A stretch of 64,000 bases of DNA from Nephrocerus scutellatus (GCA_947095585.1 OX352765.1:25078254-25142253), one strand, 5' to 3'. Counted from the stretch's first letter, positions 12,701 through 25,984 are shown. The notes: generated by a model not told the origin, from the letters alone. Made by a program: numbers and translations.

Positions 12701-14090
12701 GCGGGATTACTTACTTCGCACTTCAACCAACTGGCATTGTGAAGAACACATTACGCCCGCAAGACGGAGAAATATTAGCAAAGGAAATTAAAAAATTGCA
12801 CTCTGCGTTCACTGATGCGGAACCACCAAAAGGATATATTGCATATTATAGGAAGGAGAATGTGTGTTCATTTGAAAAAATGTCTGCAAATGTTTGCAAA
12901 TATTTTTCTGTTTGTGGGTGGGCGAGTCAGCACACCTCACAACAGAATGTTCACTCAACTGTGGTTAATAATAATTAAGTCAAGTTACCCCAAGAGCGCG
13001 CTAAGCCAGCTGGAGTTCTGGAGTATGAAAAGTGTTCGCTGACTGAGTAACCTTCTTGGGGTCGTCAAATTGCATGCACCGTTTGACTCTAGCACTCGTT
13101 TGGTTTCTGTGAGTTGACTTCTAAGCAGCGCACTTTTAAATTATATGCCACCAGCCACCGCCACTAGTCATGCAGTTACGTATACGACGCGACACGACGG
13201 TATCGTCTCCTCTAAATAAAGTGAACTGCAGGTGTGCCAGCTTGACAGCAGGACTTATGCTCATACGCTGGTATACAGTTGCGTATATGATGACGAGCGC
13301 GACCACCTATGGTGACTGTGCAGGCGACATGCCTTAACATGGCTAATAGAACACCGGCAAATAACGCACTTAATTTAAATTTATTGCAGCAAATTTCCAA
13401 CTGGAAACCGCCTATAATCGAAGGAAACAGAAAAAAAGACCAACAAAACAAACGAACGAACGAATCGCATGAAACGGAAGCCATATCAAAGGACTGCAAG
13501 CGAACGACGGAGAATGCTATGTCCACATTCAGACAAGGAAGTCTCCCAGATAAGAGGTGAAAATTAATGAGATTAATCGGAGGTCATGTATGGTGCTGGT
13601 GCTGGCATGACATGTGAAATGTCAGCTGTACACTGTACCTTGTGATGGGAGGATATCCGATTACTACACTCCATCGAAGGACACGAATAATTAAAAACTT
13701 TCACTGTATCGGTTTTGTGCTATTTTTTGTGTCGTCGTTTATCGTTAGCTAACAACACATGCATACATAGCTTGTAATGTGATTAATTAATTACATATTC
13801 TGCAAATTGAATTAAGTGATAAACTTAATTACATTTGAGCGTTACATAAGAATAAATACTGTTACCCGGTAAAGGCCTTTGTAGCTGACTACACTAAGAT
13901 TGCTTTAAATTGTGTCAAGTAGATTTACAAAACGTGTAACCTTAAAAATAGTTTTTTCTGCAGTTGCTGATTAATCCTCATAATGTTTTTTTTTAACTAC
14001 CCACAGCCTTGTAGAGCAATATGGCATGCACCTAGAAATGGATTACATTCACCATCTTGTTCCTGCTTTTAATTTATTTTCAAAATCGGT
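9707..14090. other. gene-free stretch, 9.7-14.1 kb
   Basis: Anonymous intergenic DNA. ORFs of 60-104 codons occur (for example 9807-10019, 12739-12978 and 13309-13560) without recognisable domains. Around 12121-12172 a block rich in TCGAG and GCGTA resembles, in reverse complement, the minisatellite at 48441-48780. I see no gene. Confidence 0.45.
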
Positions 14091-14334
14091 TTGTCATTAT
14101 ACCTTCCCCGTGGGGGTTCCAATTTTATCTTAACCAATACATGGTTGGGGTGCTGGGCTTTACCACGGGATATTAATAAGGCCCGCGTGTACTTAGAGTA
14201 TGCTCTTTATGGGCAATGTCTTCGTACTTTGCGACCCGAAGTGCGCTACTGGTACTTAGAAGAACCTTATGGGCTCCTCTTCATATTTAGTAGCTCATTT
14301 CGTACACAATGAGACTGAGGGAAGGTCTGAATAG

Positions 14335-14650
14335 TTTCTATCCCAGGCGGCCTAGGATAAGGTGCAATCCTAGTGACAAATGATGCGGTTCGAGGTTCCG
14401 GACGATATGCTGCCAAGGTTGGCTTTTCCTTAGCCCAGGCACTCATACTAAACGAACTAAGTCCCTTGATGGCAGACTTCACCAAGGTCGCGTTGGTACC
14501 GCGAGAGTTGTTCGTGCCCGCAGTCCAGGTTTGATCGTAAGGTTGACCGGTCTGAGGAAAACTGTGGTTGAGAACCCAGCTCGTTCTGGGGATGCAACGC
14601 GGGGGCTTGCGGTTTACTCTCGAAGAGAGGACCGCTAAATGGCGAAAGCT
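14335..14650 (-). repeat. dispersed repeat, copy 1, probably decayed mobile-element coding sequence
   Basis: The minus strand aligns with the plus strand at 55092-55405. Shared stretches include CCTCAACCA-like and ACCAACGCGAC blocks, GGAACCTCGAAC-like sequence and TCCTAGGCCGCCT. The similarity is also visible in translation: both copies contain a block close to TNATLV-K/R-S-x-IKGLSS-x-SM. That suggests ancient coding sequence, but I do not recognise the protein. An open 140-codon frame spans 14267-14689. Confidence 0.7.
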
Positions 14651-14765
14651 AGGAAAGTCGGGCTCGTTCCACTCTATGAATGATGTCATTACACCTTTAC
14701 AGCTAAGGAATTGCTGAATTGTCTGTCAAACCAGGTATGCCGCTGCTACTAAGCGTGAAATAAGT

Positions 14766-15150
14766 AATCCGATTCGGTAGACAATGGGTGAAGTAAATAG
14801 AAGTAGACAGAGTAGGTAAGACTAAGTGAATAATAAGTAATCACCAGTGTAAATTTGTGAACTTTTAGTATTTGTAAATCCAAATTGTAATATATGAATT
14901 AACGAACTTGTGTTGTGTTTTTATATGCAAAATCCTTACGAACTCGAAAGCCTAAATTTCATAAGAATATATTATTACGAAATTTATGCTTGTTAGAATT
15001 CGTAATGCATATAAAAATACAACACAAGTTCGTTAATTCATAAATTACAACTTTGATTAACAAATACCAAAAGTTCAAAAATGTACACTGGTGATTACTT
15101 ATTATTCATTTAGGCTTACTTACTCTATCTACTTTTCAATTGGTCGGATT
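14766..15150. mobile_element. foldback palindrome about 385 bp (snap-back or foldback element)
   Basis: The left arm (14766-14960) is the near-perfect reverse complement of the right arm (14979-15150), separated by an 18-nt AT-rich loop. Conserved arm blocks include AATAATAAGTAATCACCAGTGT and TTAACGAACTTGTGTTGT, broken by a few indels and substitutions. There is no ORF. The structure fits a foldback-type or MITE-like element or a head-to-head duplication. Part of the inner sequence (CGAAAGCCTAAATTTC) recurs at about 39708. Confidence 0.85.
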
Positions 15151-17329
15151 CAAATATCAACTAAACTTAATGTGATAAAGTGGCTCTAATTATTATTTTC
15201 TGGAAGGTTCAAATCTTTTCTACTCTATTCTATTCGAACTACATATAAAGTACAAGAAAGTACCAATACACACTGGTGTAATCTAATATAAAACTCTCCA
15301 CATAATTTTATATGCAAGTTCCCAACAATATTACTGAGCTCAAACATATGCAATGGTTTTTGGAAATGCAATTCAATACAATGCTTATTCTTATATACGA
15401 GTGTGCACAGTGCAATAAAAGCTTTCTATTCACATTTTTGTAAAAATATTATAAAAAAAAAAAAAACAAAAACAAATTTAGGAGGACTCATTGAAATGCG
15501 TTCTTGTAGATTTAATTTCAGATAAAGTAGTCAGCTCCAAATGATTCATCAGTTAGGTACAAAGGCACAAAGCTCGCGACGCAACGAAAACAATCTGAAG
15601 GACAATAAGACACGCATTTTATGCATCTCGATGTGTTCGACCGTTCGACTGACTTTAAACATACATACATGGAGCACATAAGTACAAACATACATTTCAT
15701 TTATTAGAGCTCCCGCTTTTCATGATGCGCTTAAACGACTAAAAAACTGAAAGGATTTTCAATTGAAAAGTAAATGAATATCCTGAAGCTGTAAAGGCAA
15801 TAGAAAACTGGAGTAAAAAAATGCATTGCTTACCAGACTCCATCCATGACGTACTGCTTCTGACTTTATGTTCTGCACGTAATCCCTATCTGTGTGATGT
15901 GTGATGCAATAAAAAATGTAAACTTCACCACGAATTGTATAGTCGCGCATGGCAAAAATACTGAAAACTGAAATAAAGCACCGTGGGGGAGATGCATCCC
16001 CATGTCCCGCTTAGCAGCAGCTAATGAAAGGGTAATGTAATGGTACAGTGGTAATAGAGGAGCACAAACTACTCGTAGGTGCCTGCCTCGCACGATCAGA
16101 TGTTATTTCAATTCAACTTCTTGGCCATTCTAATCCTAATGCTGCTGCTTACATGTGGCAAGGTTTACCATGCCTGTGTGATGATGGACAATGTGACATA
16201 CATGATGACGGGAAGTAGATAGTCAATAGCCCAACCTCATGTCACACATGTCAAAGGACACACACATATTCTTTTCTTGATGACTAATAGGCAAAATACT
16301 CCATTGAATGGATGAAAAGATATTGCGAAAAGAAAAACGGTAAACATGGATGAAATACTTGAGGCTTGCCCAGCAAATGCCAAATGACAAATAACCTGGA
16401 TGGGCGACTAAGCAATACAAAGATCCTGCTGTGCTGATGATGATGACGTTGATGATGATGATGTCTGGGTTAAGCCGCATAACATAGCCACTTCATTGCT
16501 TACACAACCTGCAGTACCCATCGTGTGCTCCTTTAATCCATACACGTGGATATAACAAAAACAAATAAACAGTCGAAAACAACAAAAAAACAACAAAAAC
16601 CGAATCGAAATGGAACCAGAACGCACACAGACCGTTTATCATTTTTTATTTCAGATGGAAAAGGAGTTCATAGGATACTTGAGTGTATTCCTTCCTTTCA
16701 TGATGGGGTTCATTCGTTCAGAGTTTTTAGTTTCTACTTTTCGATTCTTAGTAGCTCATCCATATTTTAGTATTTCCTATGCGATATGTGACTATGGCTA
16801 TCTTCTGCAGAGCATGTCGTCATCACAGCCGGGTAGTGGGAGGCATGCCGAAGACGTGATATTTGGTTATTTTCAACAAGTAGCGTTATAAATTCCAATT
16901 GCTAGGACCACCTAAAGAAAGTCTCCCCAATAGCACCACATTTTGCATAGAATCCCAATTGAGGTGGCCAGCCGGAAAATGAAATTTCATCTTCGAATTT
17001 GAGGATTCAATACATTTTTTAGAGCAACATAAGGTTCATATACTTTAGAATTCGCTTAAGTGCAATATGCTGGGACAAGCTTAGTTCTGAAATTTTGGAT
17101 CTTGTTGTTCTTATGAGAAAAGGTTTGGAATTGAATTTCGATTTTCGATTTTGGACCTGAAAAATACAAAAAAGTGCACTAAGCTATAGAGCTGCACAAA
17201 TTGGAAGAGTTGGTTAAGCCAAATAGATCTTGAAATTGTAAAAAAATAACACAAAAAATTCAATTTTAATCAAACTGTTTTATTCATTCGAAGGATCAAT
17301 ATATGGCATTGATATTTGAAAACTATTTC
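15151..17329. other. gene-free stretch with a GAT-rich microsatellite
   Basis: ORFs here overlap on both strands and lack domains. A GAT-rich simple repeat lies at 16436-16468. No gene is supported. Confidence 0.45.
16436..16468. repeat. (GAT)n microsatellite
   Basis: Interrupted GATGAT triplet run. Confidence 0.7.
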
Positions 17330-17960
17330 GGGCATATGATCACCGCAGCGGTTCTTAACGGAGCGCATTTTGGACATCCAATTTTGTGCCAATTTTGAAA
17401 TCACTGCTGGCCGTATGGCACAAATATCACCAATAATGTTAGCGTCCAATGCGCATAAGCTAGTGACTTGACAGGGTCCTGCACGAAATAATCGAGAGGT
17501 GTGAAATCGGATCTAAGAGGTTGAGATTGAAATCACCCATGATGACAACACTGCTATAAGTGGAACCAAGCAGATCCAAGGCCGTAGACAGACCATCCAA
17601 ACTACCAGAGGTACGATACACCATCCCAATAAGAATTTTCACATCCAACATGAGGACCTCGAATTCGATCAATTCAAGGGAAGAGGAATCAAGCGACTTG
17701 TTAACTACTCTGGCCTTGGATTTGGATGACACATAGACATCAACACCACCACCACTGATATAATTAGAAAATCCTATATCCAGGGATGGAAACAACATTA
17801 CCAAAAGTGTCGGGCCTAAGCCAAGTTTCATATACACCAAAGGCATCCAGAAAACCACAAACCTTGTACTTGAACGTTACAGATTGGATTTAAAAACCAT
17901 CAAAATAACCATAAATAGGTCCCCCGTGGTTCGTGGTTACAAAATGACTAGTGGAGGCTC
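17330..17960 (-). mobile_element. jockey/CR1-like LINE fragment, apurinic-type endonuclease domain
   Basis: On the minus strand, successive frames give a classic LINE endonuclease: LDAFGVYETWLRPDTFG (the ETWL block), SGGGVDVYV, IGMVYR, then VVIMGDFNLNLLD (the GDFN block), and finally a region resembling the loop before the domain's end. At least two frameshifts are needed to join them. Only the 132-codon piece at 17460-17858 is open. It probably belongs to the same jockey-like group as the RT fragments at 36567 and 47500. Confidence 0.8.
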
Positions 17961-20430
17961 TTGCAAGTGCTGCGGGAGCGCCAATATACCTACTTACCTC
18001 CTCCCCTTTCGATCCTCCAAATGTTGGTACTGTAATTTAGGATTTGGTTAATTGGGATTTTGCTAATAGGGATCTATTTTGTTTTTTGGGATTTTGCGTA
18101 TATGGTTTTTCGGATTTCGTTACCATCACTTTTTCAGAAACTTTTATTTAACTTGACTTGTTCTTTGGTTGTGTGTCTGAATAAGTATTGTATTGATGTG
18201 TGCTCTAGAGAGTCCTATTTCTGAGATCCCTTTTATGACGCGTGTGGCATTTTGTGACTGGTGCGTGTAATGCGGTTGTTGGTTTTTTAAATTTTTTTGG
18301 AGTCATTTTTAACCAACTTTCAAAAGTAAAACTAAAAGGTCTGTTAGGCGATTTTAAAAAGCAGCAATTATTTTTTTTCAAATGATCAAGAAAACTCATT
18401 CGGGAAATATTATGAAATTCAAAAAAAAAAAACCAGAAATTCTCATACTATTACAATTCTCTAAAGTCATTCTCGTTGCTCGTATAATCGGGACAACCTT
18501 AACTTGAAGCTTCTTCCTTTCCCCTTTATCACGGCACCATCCATGCAGTTAGTGAAACTTAAATAGAAGTACATATCAGGTTAGGGCAATATTTGCCATC
18601 TGTGCGACGATGCGGCCATAACGGTATTTATCAATTCGGTTTTCTACACACATTGTCCGCCTATAAAATGTGGTGCCATCAGGCGAAGAGACGACGAGCA
18701 ATGAAAATGTAGCTCGAAGCTGGAAGATTCCTCTTATATATTGGTATGAGTACTTCCAGCACGCATCAGACAGAAAGAGCAGGATGCAGTTAATTCATCC
18801 TTTGGGATAACCAACCGGAATGAATGAATGAATACTTTTGGTTGGCATAGCCTATGCACAATCCACCAGCGAAAAGCTCTTATCTCCGCCGTTCTTTTTA
18901 CCGTTTTTATTGCGCTTTTATCCAAACAATTTCGCACATAAAAAAATTGATACAAATTGCGCCAACTCCTGGTGCTCCTGTATGAGTTCTAACCTACATT
19001 CGCAGGCATATGGCATATAGTCATATAGGCCAAAAAAGCAACCAAGGAATACCCACTTGCCTTTCTTTGTTAACTGTTAATGTTTTCTTGAATTGCCACA
19101 TAAATTCATGTCATCCAGCATCCACAATTGGCTTTTTATTAAGCACGTTGTTAGCCATGCAGTAATTTAAAGATGTTACCTACCGCACGTCGAGGGTGTT
19201 GATGCTCCCACCTCATCATTGAATTTACATCGAGGCAGATTGTATGACTGAATGGTAACAGGGAAGCCATTCGCGTTTTAAGAGGCGCGTTCATTGAATT
19301 TTTAAGAGGGAAAACTAATTTCGTCGTTTACACTTGCAAAGGAAGTGAATTTTTTAGGGGGAACCGAAAGATGGAATAAAACGTCCTACCCAGAAATATG
19401 GTGTCTCTATTTTGTGTGAGTGTGTGTGTGTGTGCATGGATCAAATTGCCTGGCGGACTGTGCCACCAGCACAAAATGCAGTTGAAAACTTTTTAATTGC
19501 TTTCAAAACGATGTAAAAACGGGAATGCGTCTAGAGTTTGCAATCCGCCCGATGCTGATCTTAAACCTAGAGATGAGTCCCTCCTGTTAGTTAACAGACG
19601 GCGTCAGTGTTCTCTTTAGGAGTTTGGGACTATGTAGATTGAAAGTAGGCCTTTTTGTGGTTGAGTGAATGTGAGGAGCTGACGCGAAAGTGCAATCTAT
19701 TTATAAATCCTTTTAAATGCAGTTTAAGCGTTAAACTGCCTTGCACTTAACCCTGTTAACATGAGTTCAGGGAAGTTGGGGTTTATTTTTAAAGTTTTCA
19801 GTTTTGCGTTTTTGTTGCGTCAGCCAGGGAAGGTCATAAAAGGAAGGTATTTTCAATTTCTCTTAAATATTTATTTGCGAAACAATTTTGATCACTTGGT
19901 TAAAGAATTGATATGGTTACGAGTATGTTCGGAAGAAAGGTTCGGAAATGCACTTAATTTTTTGAGTTGACATTGTGAAGTAACGGGTTAATATGTTCCC
20001 TTCTTCTTAGACTCTAATTTTAACTTTCTTACAGATCCACATCATAAATCCTACAGGGAAGAATTTAACGAGTGGTTCAATATTCGCCCTTTCAAGCTTG
20101 GTGTCTGGCCACCGAAGTCAAATAGCTTTCTTTTTGCCACGATCAGCATCAAAATGTTCACACAAAAAATATTTCTAGAGTAACTTGCTGCACTTTTACA
20201 CTTCTTATACACTTCTTTTACACCATCTTCTTTCTTCGTAGGTTGAATATGAGTAATGATATAAACCAAGTAAAGATAAGCTATAAAGCACAATCAACAT
20301 CTGACGGGACTGACTGAGTGCTCTTCAACCTGGCCTTTCTGAGACCCTGAAGTAATGGCGAGAGTGTTTGTTCTTATGCTCTATATATGTCCATCCACAT
20401 TCAGATACTGGTTTATGCGGAGTGTGTTGG
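17961..20430. other. gene-free stretch
   Basis: No coding exon is supported. Contains the GGGATTTTG repeat at 18038-18120 and a short GT run near 19418-19434. Confidence 0.45.
18038..18120. repeat. GGGATTTTG-type degenerate repeat, copy 1
   Basis: Repeated GGGATTTTG or GGATTT units with 8-15 bp spacers. A similar cluster lies at 22320-22410, and both are followed by an AAAAAGCAG-containing AT-rich segment. Confidence 0.5.
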
Positions 20431-20439
20431 TAGAAAGCC

Positions 20440-20560
20440 AAGAGCTATTAAAAAAAAGCTTTCATCAAAATCGGCCGGGCGGCACGAAATTGGGGCTGCA
20501 AATAAATGAGGGAATGAGCAAAATAAGGTACATGGTGGCCACATCTGCAAGATGAAAACA
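20440..20560 (+). mobile_element. RTE-like LINE fragment, RT region
   Basis: A short frame ends in LGLQINEGMSKIRYMVATS, matching the G-L-x-I-N-x-x-K-T-K-Y-M block that follows the palm of RTE-like reverse transcriptases. No flanking RT sequence is kept. Confidence 0.6.
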
Positions 20561-23500
20561 TGTGTAACATGTGTTTCTCAATTAAGACAATGGAGCATAC
20601 ATTTGAAGTAGTACATATTTTCTCTGTTCAATTTTAGCAACCTTTAACTTGATATGCTTCACATACAGTTATTGCAATTAATTGACGATACTAGATAGAA
20701 AATCAAGCTAAAGTGGTGCAAGTTTGTACCTTTTGGTAGCTAAAACAGTAGCGAGTAAAATGTCATACTTCTCTTGAGCTACATGGAATCCTCCGTTCTG
20801 CTGAATTCCTTATAAACTAAAATACATACTTTCTTGATTACCGACTGTTTAGTGAGTAAATCCCCGTACTCATTCACCTTTTTCGAAACCCCCGATTACC
20901 GTGCTCGTGGGGAAGAATACAGATTTTCTTCTCAGTATTACCGAACAAGTAAGTCACCCGTTTCTCGTACACTCTCCGTAGGCTACACGGCTATTATTTA
21001 TGCGTAATTATGTATATATTTTCGTACATATTGCTTAGTAAGTAATTTAAGTAGTTATATATTCCGACGTTGTAGAGAAACCACAACACCCCAGAAGAGA
21101 ATAAATAAAAAGTACATAATTTACCAGGCTTTAAACAAAACAAAACTTCTATTTATTTTTGTAACCTCGATGAATCAAACCCTGGGTTTCCAACGAGCGT
21201 AATCTCAGCAAGAGAGTACAGCTTATTTAATGATATCTAAGACAATGGACATATTGCACCGAAACTCGGGTGCCTAACAAAAACTACTATGACCGCGTGC
21301 GCCGCGTGAGGCAGGATGGTTCCGGAGATGAAACGAGAAAAGCGATACCGAAATAATGACATCTGAAAGACAATTAACCAGGAAACCTAGAAAGAAGAGG
21401 ATTCTGCTCAGAAAGTCCTCTACGTTAGGATTTGTAGGACAACACAGCTTGAAAGGATAGCGTATAACAGACGCCCAGAGTTTAGGGATTCTAAACTAGA
21501 TGGCATCGGCTCGAAATCTGGAGGCCACCACCGGGCTTGTAGTGCCAAATATGATGATGAGCATCTCTTTAAAGCTCAGCGATATCCTTGCTACTACTTG
21601 CTTGCTTAAGATAATGGACAGCGTCCATTGTTTTTTTTATGCTTTTTGCCTGAGCTCGCTTTCAAATTTACCACTAACTGACGTAATGCATGTACATATT
21701 ATTGATTACAAATAAACATGGCCGCTGACTAACCGACCGACAAGTCAACCACAAGAAAGTTTGCCAGCCTTCAGTTTTGACAGTCAAATCAATCAAAACT
21801 GACATTCACGTTTGAAAGTCTGTTAGTACAGAAAGCCTACATTCTCAAATTGCGCATGACCAATTTCAACCAACATGTAACCATGTTATTTGTTTAGTAT
21901 GCCAAATTCTTTCATGTCTATTCAAAGTCTTAAGTCTTAAAGTTTTTAAGAGTATGGCGAATTGAATTATAAAACTCCAGACCTTTTATTGTCCTACTAA
22001 TGGTGACAATTTTATCAGTTGTTTATTTGGCAGGAGGGATATGCCAAACTTTAGTCTTCTGGTATCGTTTAACCCTCCCATACCCTATTTGGTACTTTAG
22101 GCATTCCTTCTACTCCATTATCTTTTTTGAACCGGTTTATCGCTCTGCTTATTTTTGTATATTGTTCTTGACGGTTATAAGTGAAGTTTATAACTTCTTG
22201 CCAAATAATTAAATTCAATTAAACTTAACTAATGTTTAGGTTTCCCTTTTTTGTAAGGTTTCAACTATGACCGGACTCAGACTGATTGTAAAGATATTTT
22301 CACTATGGGGAGACTCAAGTTGATTTTGGGATTTTGTATCTGAATACGTGATGCTTGGGGATTTTGTTATTTGAAGTTTTTAATTGGAGGATTTTGCATC
22401 TTGGGACTTCAAGCCCAACTTTTTTATTATGTTTTTCTTTTGTCACTGAATGAACATTTCAACTGTGTCAGACAGTTCCAACAAAATTTTGCCAAAAAAA
22501 TTAAAAAGCAGCTTTTAACTGGAAACTTTTAAACTTAAAACTTGATGACACAAAAAAAAGTAGAAATAAAATTAAAACTATTATGAGCCATTTTACCATA
22601 TTCTCTGCCGGCATTAAAATATTGAAAATTAATCAATTATTTTGTAAAAATGAAATGCATACGCCCATAATAACTCACTTTCGCAATAATTGGAACAAAT
22701 TCAAACTCTGCAATAATATTGAAGCTCTGGAATACTCGTTCTCAAAACCCAATAAATACGCGATAAATTGAAATAATAATAAATTTTAAAAAAATATAAA
22801 TATAAAAGTAATACGAGTATTGTGGAATATTCCATTGTCCGCATTTATTACCGTGAGTAGGTAGGGGTAAGTTGTGACTCAATAGGAAGGATAATAGCGT
22901 GGAGCGGCTGTCGGCGAAGGGAGTTTTTTTTTAGTGGATTGTGCCTGGATGAACGCCTTTTTTGGCTTGCCATAATCCGGGTAGGCCGCTGAAATTAATG
23001 CAAATTGTTTATTTCGTCGAAAACAGGGTGTTTTACTTGTAAAATGTTATGATAGTTTGGGTAGTTAAAAAAGGGATGAATAATAACACATTTTCAAAAT
23101 TGATTGAAACTATATAAGAGAACGTAAAGGAGTTTAGAAGGCTATAGGGGAAAAATCCCAACCTTTTTGTTTTCCGCCATAATATCAGAGGCCTTCGCTT
23201 TGGTTAGCAATAAAGTTACAAATGGAAACAAAATACACAACCATTTCCTCAAAATGGTATGACCCAACTGGTAATTAGAGCAACATTTTTGAAAGAAGTA
23301 GAAAGTTTTGATAGTTAGACTATAGAGATGATAAATTATCTATCACATTCACTTGAATGAAGGAGATAGATAATATGTTACCAGCATTTGCTGTTATTTA
23401 AAAAAAAAACTGCTACGTTCCTACTGATCTGTGGCTTTATTTTTTGGATTGGGTTTTATCCATTGCTTTCATCTCAGAATCGGATGAATTGATCCAAGCG

Positions 23501-23930
23501 ATCTTTTCTGAGGCTTCCTGATAAGCTGCCTCGATTCTGTGTTGCCACCAAAGTCTAGTGTATGCGAGAGGATTGTAGAGCTTTAATTAAATAATTACTT
23601 TCAAATTATTAAAGTGGATGAGTTGTGGGTGAAGATAAATTATAATAATTGTTAGACACTTTTTCTTCCAATAGAATTTCTGCCTACCTGGGGTTCAGAA
23701 GAATATCTGTCTGTAACACACTACAGGCACCTTCTGGCTGAAAATTGGTTTCTTTAATGTCGGCGGTGGTCAAGAGTATTCATTCCAGATCCAGTTATGG
23801 TGACCATTTTTTAATCCGTCTAAAATTTCGTAATGTATGGCTGACTTCCAAACCTTAGACAAAAGTTTAACTGCAAAGTAATGATATGATTTGACTATAC
23901 GGTAATGCTGAGACATAAAAATTTATATTT
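20561..23930. other. gene-free stretch
   Basis: Anonymous AT-rich DNA. ORFs at 21500-21715, 22000-22212 and 22583-22771 show no domains. The GGGATTTTG cluster lies at 22320-22410. Confidence 0.45.
22320..22410. repeat. GGGATTTTG-type degenerate repeat, copy 2
   Basis: Three GGGATTTTG or GAGGATTTTG units spaced about 30 bp apart, resembling 18038-18120. Confidence 0.5.
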
Positions 23931-23939
23931 TTGTCCCCC

Positions 23940-24350
23940 AGGTTATTTGTTTGCGGCCTAAGAACTGTCTTCTTAACGCAGCATATTATCTATTAGCGGA
24001 TTTGATCTTAGCTTTTAATTCATCTTCCGAACTACCCCCGTTGTTGATAACACTTCCTAGATATTTGTACCTTTTCACCTATGATATGAGTTTTCCATCA
24101 ACGCTAATATTTGTTGTACTAGTTCCATTAATAATTGCTAAAACTTCATTTCTTTTCGAAGTTCAATTGTATGTTTTGAAAAGATTTCAAATTTTTCTCC
24201 AGTATTTTCGTTGAGTTGCCAAACAGGCCTGTATAGAGCCTATATCCAACTATTAAACTTTCCGTTCGTATAGCGTCATTCATTGTACTGATGAATAGAG
24301 GAGGCCTTAAAACACTACCTCGTGTGAATCCTTCTGACGTTTTAAATTTC
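23940..24350 (-). mobile_element. LINE reverse-transcriptase fragment
   Basis: On the minus strand, GFTRGSVLRPPLF resembles the G-x-x-QG-x-x-LSPLLF block. Further on, ISVDGKLIS is followed by VKRYKYLGSVINNGG and ELKAKIKSANR-x-YAALRRQF, the RT thumb region of RTE/L1-type LINEs. Stops and frameshifts interrupt it. The YADD catalytic block is not preserved between the two parts. Confidence 0.7.
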
Positions 24351-24499
24351 TCCGGAAATACTGTTGCAGGTTCTCATAACGTTGTAGGTTTTTTTAGATT
24401 TATTTATGATTCATTAAATTTCGGTAGTTGAAGATATTAGCGATAAAAAATAAAGTAAATTTAATAAACATGAGGTAGTACCAACGATTACATTAACAG

Positions 24500-25640
24500 T
24501 TTACGCTAGCCAGCTTCTTAGATATAGAAGGGGCCTTCAACAATGTTCGCATTGAGGTCATTCAAGAAGCTCTGACCCAGTCAGCAGTGGAATACTTCCT
24601 TATGCAATGGATCATATGACTGCTTGGTAGCAAAATGCTACTAAAACTTGAAGAGTATAGAACGAAGGTAGGTGCGTATGCGGATAATGTGATGATACTC
24701 GTATCAGGCCAGCACCTTTCCGTGATCAGTGATGTTATGGAAAGGGCCCTGGGTAAAGTCAGCTCCTGGGCAACAAGCTGTGGCCTTTGAGTCAACCCTA
24801 GGAGGACTGAAATGATACTATTAACCACTAAATCTAAAATACAGGCCTTTATTCGTCAAAAGTCTCAGCCTTACCCCAGCGCCAAATATCTCGGAGTAGT
24901 CTTGGATATGAAGCTTAGTTGGAAGGCTAATACAGAGAAGAGGGCTAAGAAAGCGTGCATAGCCCTCTAAGCCAGCAATAAAATCATCGGTAGGAAATGG
25001 GGTCTTCAACCAAAGATAGATAGATAGATAGCAAAGATAGCTCTGGGTGTTCACAGCTGTTGTACGGCCAATTCTTACCTATGGATTGCTGTTCTTGTGG
25101 CCAGCGATGAAGAAGAAGTATAACGCCACCAAACTCAACAGATTACAGCGATCAGCAGCAGTCGGTATCACAAGATCTCTACGGTCATGTTCGACTGAGG
25201 CCTTTAACACAATCTTGCACCTATCATCTCCTGACATATTTATCAAGTATCTTGTGACTTGCTTAGAGAATCTGGATGGTTTCTTTTTATACCATACGGG
25301 CACTGTAATGTACTGCAGACAGTACCTGCAGGCATTCTACCATCATCTACTGACTACTGCATCTCTAAACTCCGCATTCAGCATAGAGTTTCCTACCAGC
25401 GGAAACAGGAAGGATGGGAAGTAATGAGGCTATTTGACGCAAAAATTTGATCCAAGACGAAGGATGGAGTCGGTGCAGGTATGTTATCGGATGATCTAAA
25501 TCTGTCAAGGTCATACAAGCTATCCGATTCAGCTAGTATCTTTCAGGCAGAGATTCTAGCAATTAGGGAGGCCTGCAGGGCAATAAGGCTCAGTAGCGCA
25601 CAAATCAGAAGGGTTGGAATTTGTGTTAATAGCCAAAATG
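24500..25640 (+). mobile_element. LOA/I-like LINE fragment, RT plus RNase H, internally deleted
   Basis: Reads FLDIEGAFNNV (RT motif A), then GAYADNVMILVSG (a changed YADD motif C), then KTSKIQAF...YPSAKYLGVVLDMKLSWKAN and RPILTYGLLFLWPA (thumb). RNase H follows from about 25450: DGVGAGM, then SIFQAEILAIREACRAIR. The stretch that should hold RGTPQGGVLSPLLW between motifs A and C is deleted near 24665. Several stops are present, and a GATA microsatellite expansion (25016-25032) interrupts the thumb region. The copy is dead. Confidence 0.8.
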
Positions 25641-25984
25641 TCTTGAAACACCCTGTGTACCATGAATACATTATGAACTCGAACATTTTTTGGTATACAA
25701 ACGGCGATTCTCCATCGTCTATCGCCTGCTTCCTGTGCTCATATTTCTATTGTGTTCTCGGTCCTAATCCGACTTACAGCATAAATCCCGGTCGTCCATC
25801 GTCGTTCTTCTGTGTGTTGATCGTCTGTCAAAAACAACGAGGTCGACGACTAGTTCATTCATAAAAAATAATGGTGGAATTTCCAGTATGTAGCCTTTCT
25901 GCCTTGTTCTGCAATCACTTTGTGCTAACGTACATCGATTTGATTTTTCATTTTTTGTAATAATTTTTCCTTTCGTTTTTACAG
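25641..25984 (+). other. intergenic or upstream-intron sequence before the leader exon
   Basis: No coding sequence is supported. The 3' end is a strong pyrimidine tract closing in TTTTTACAG at 25984, read as the splice acceptor of the exon that carries the start codon of the RRM gene. The upstream 5' exons were not identified. Confidence 0.45.

Noticed and set aside
12739..12978. 79-codon ORF MKNTLRPQDGEILAKEIKKL as a gene
   Set aside because: Plausible composition, but no family, no splice context and no neighbouring exon recognised.
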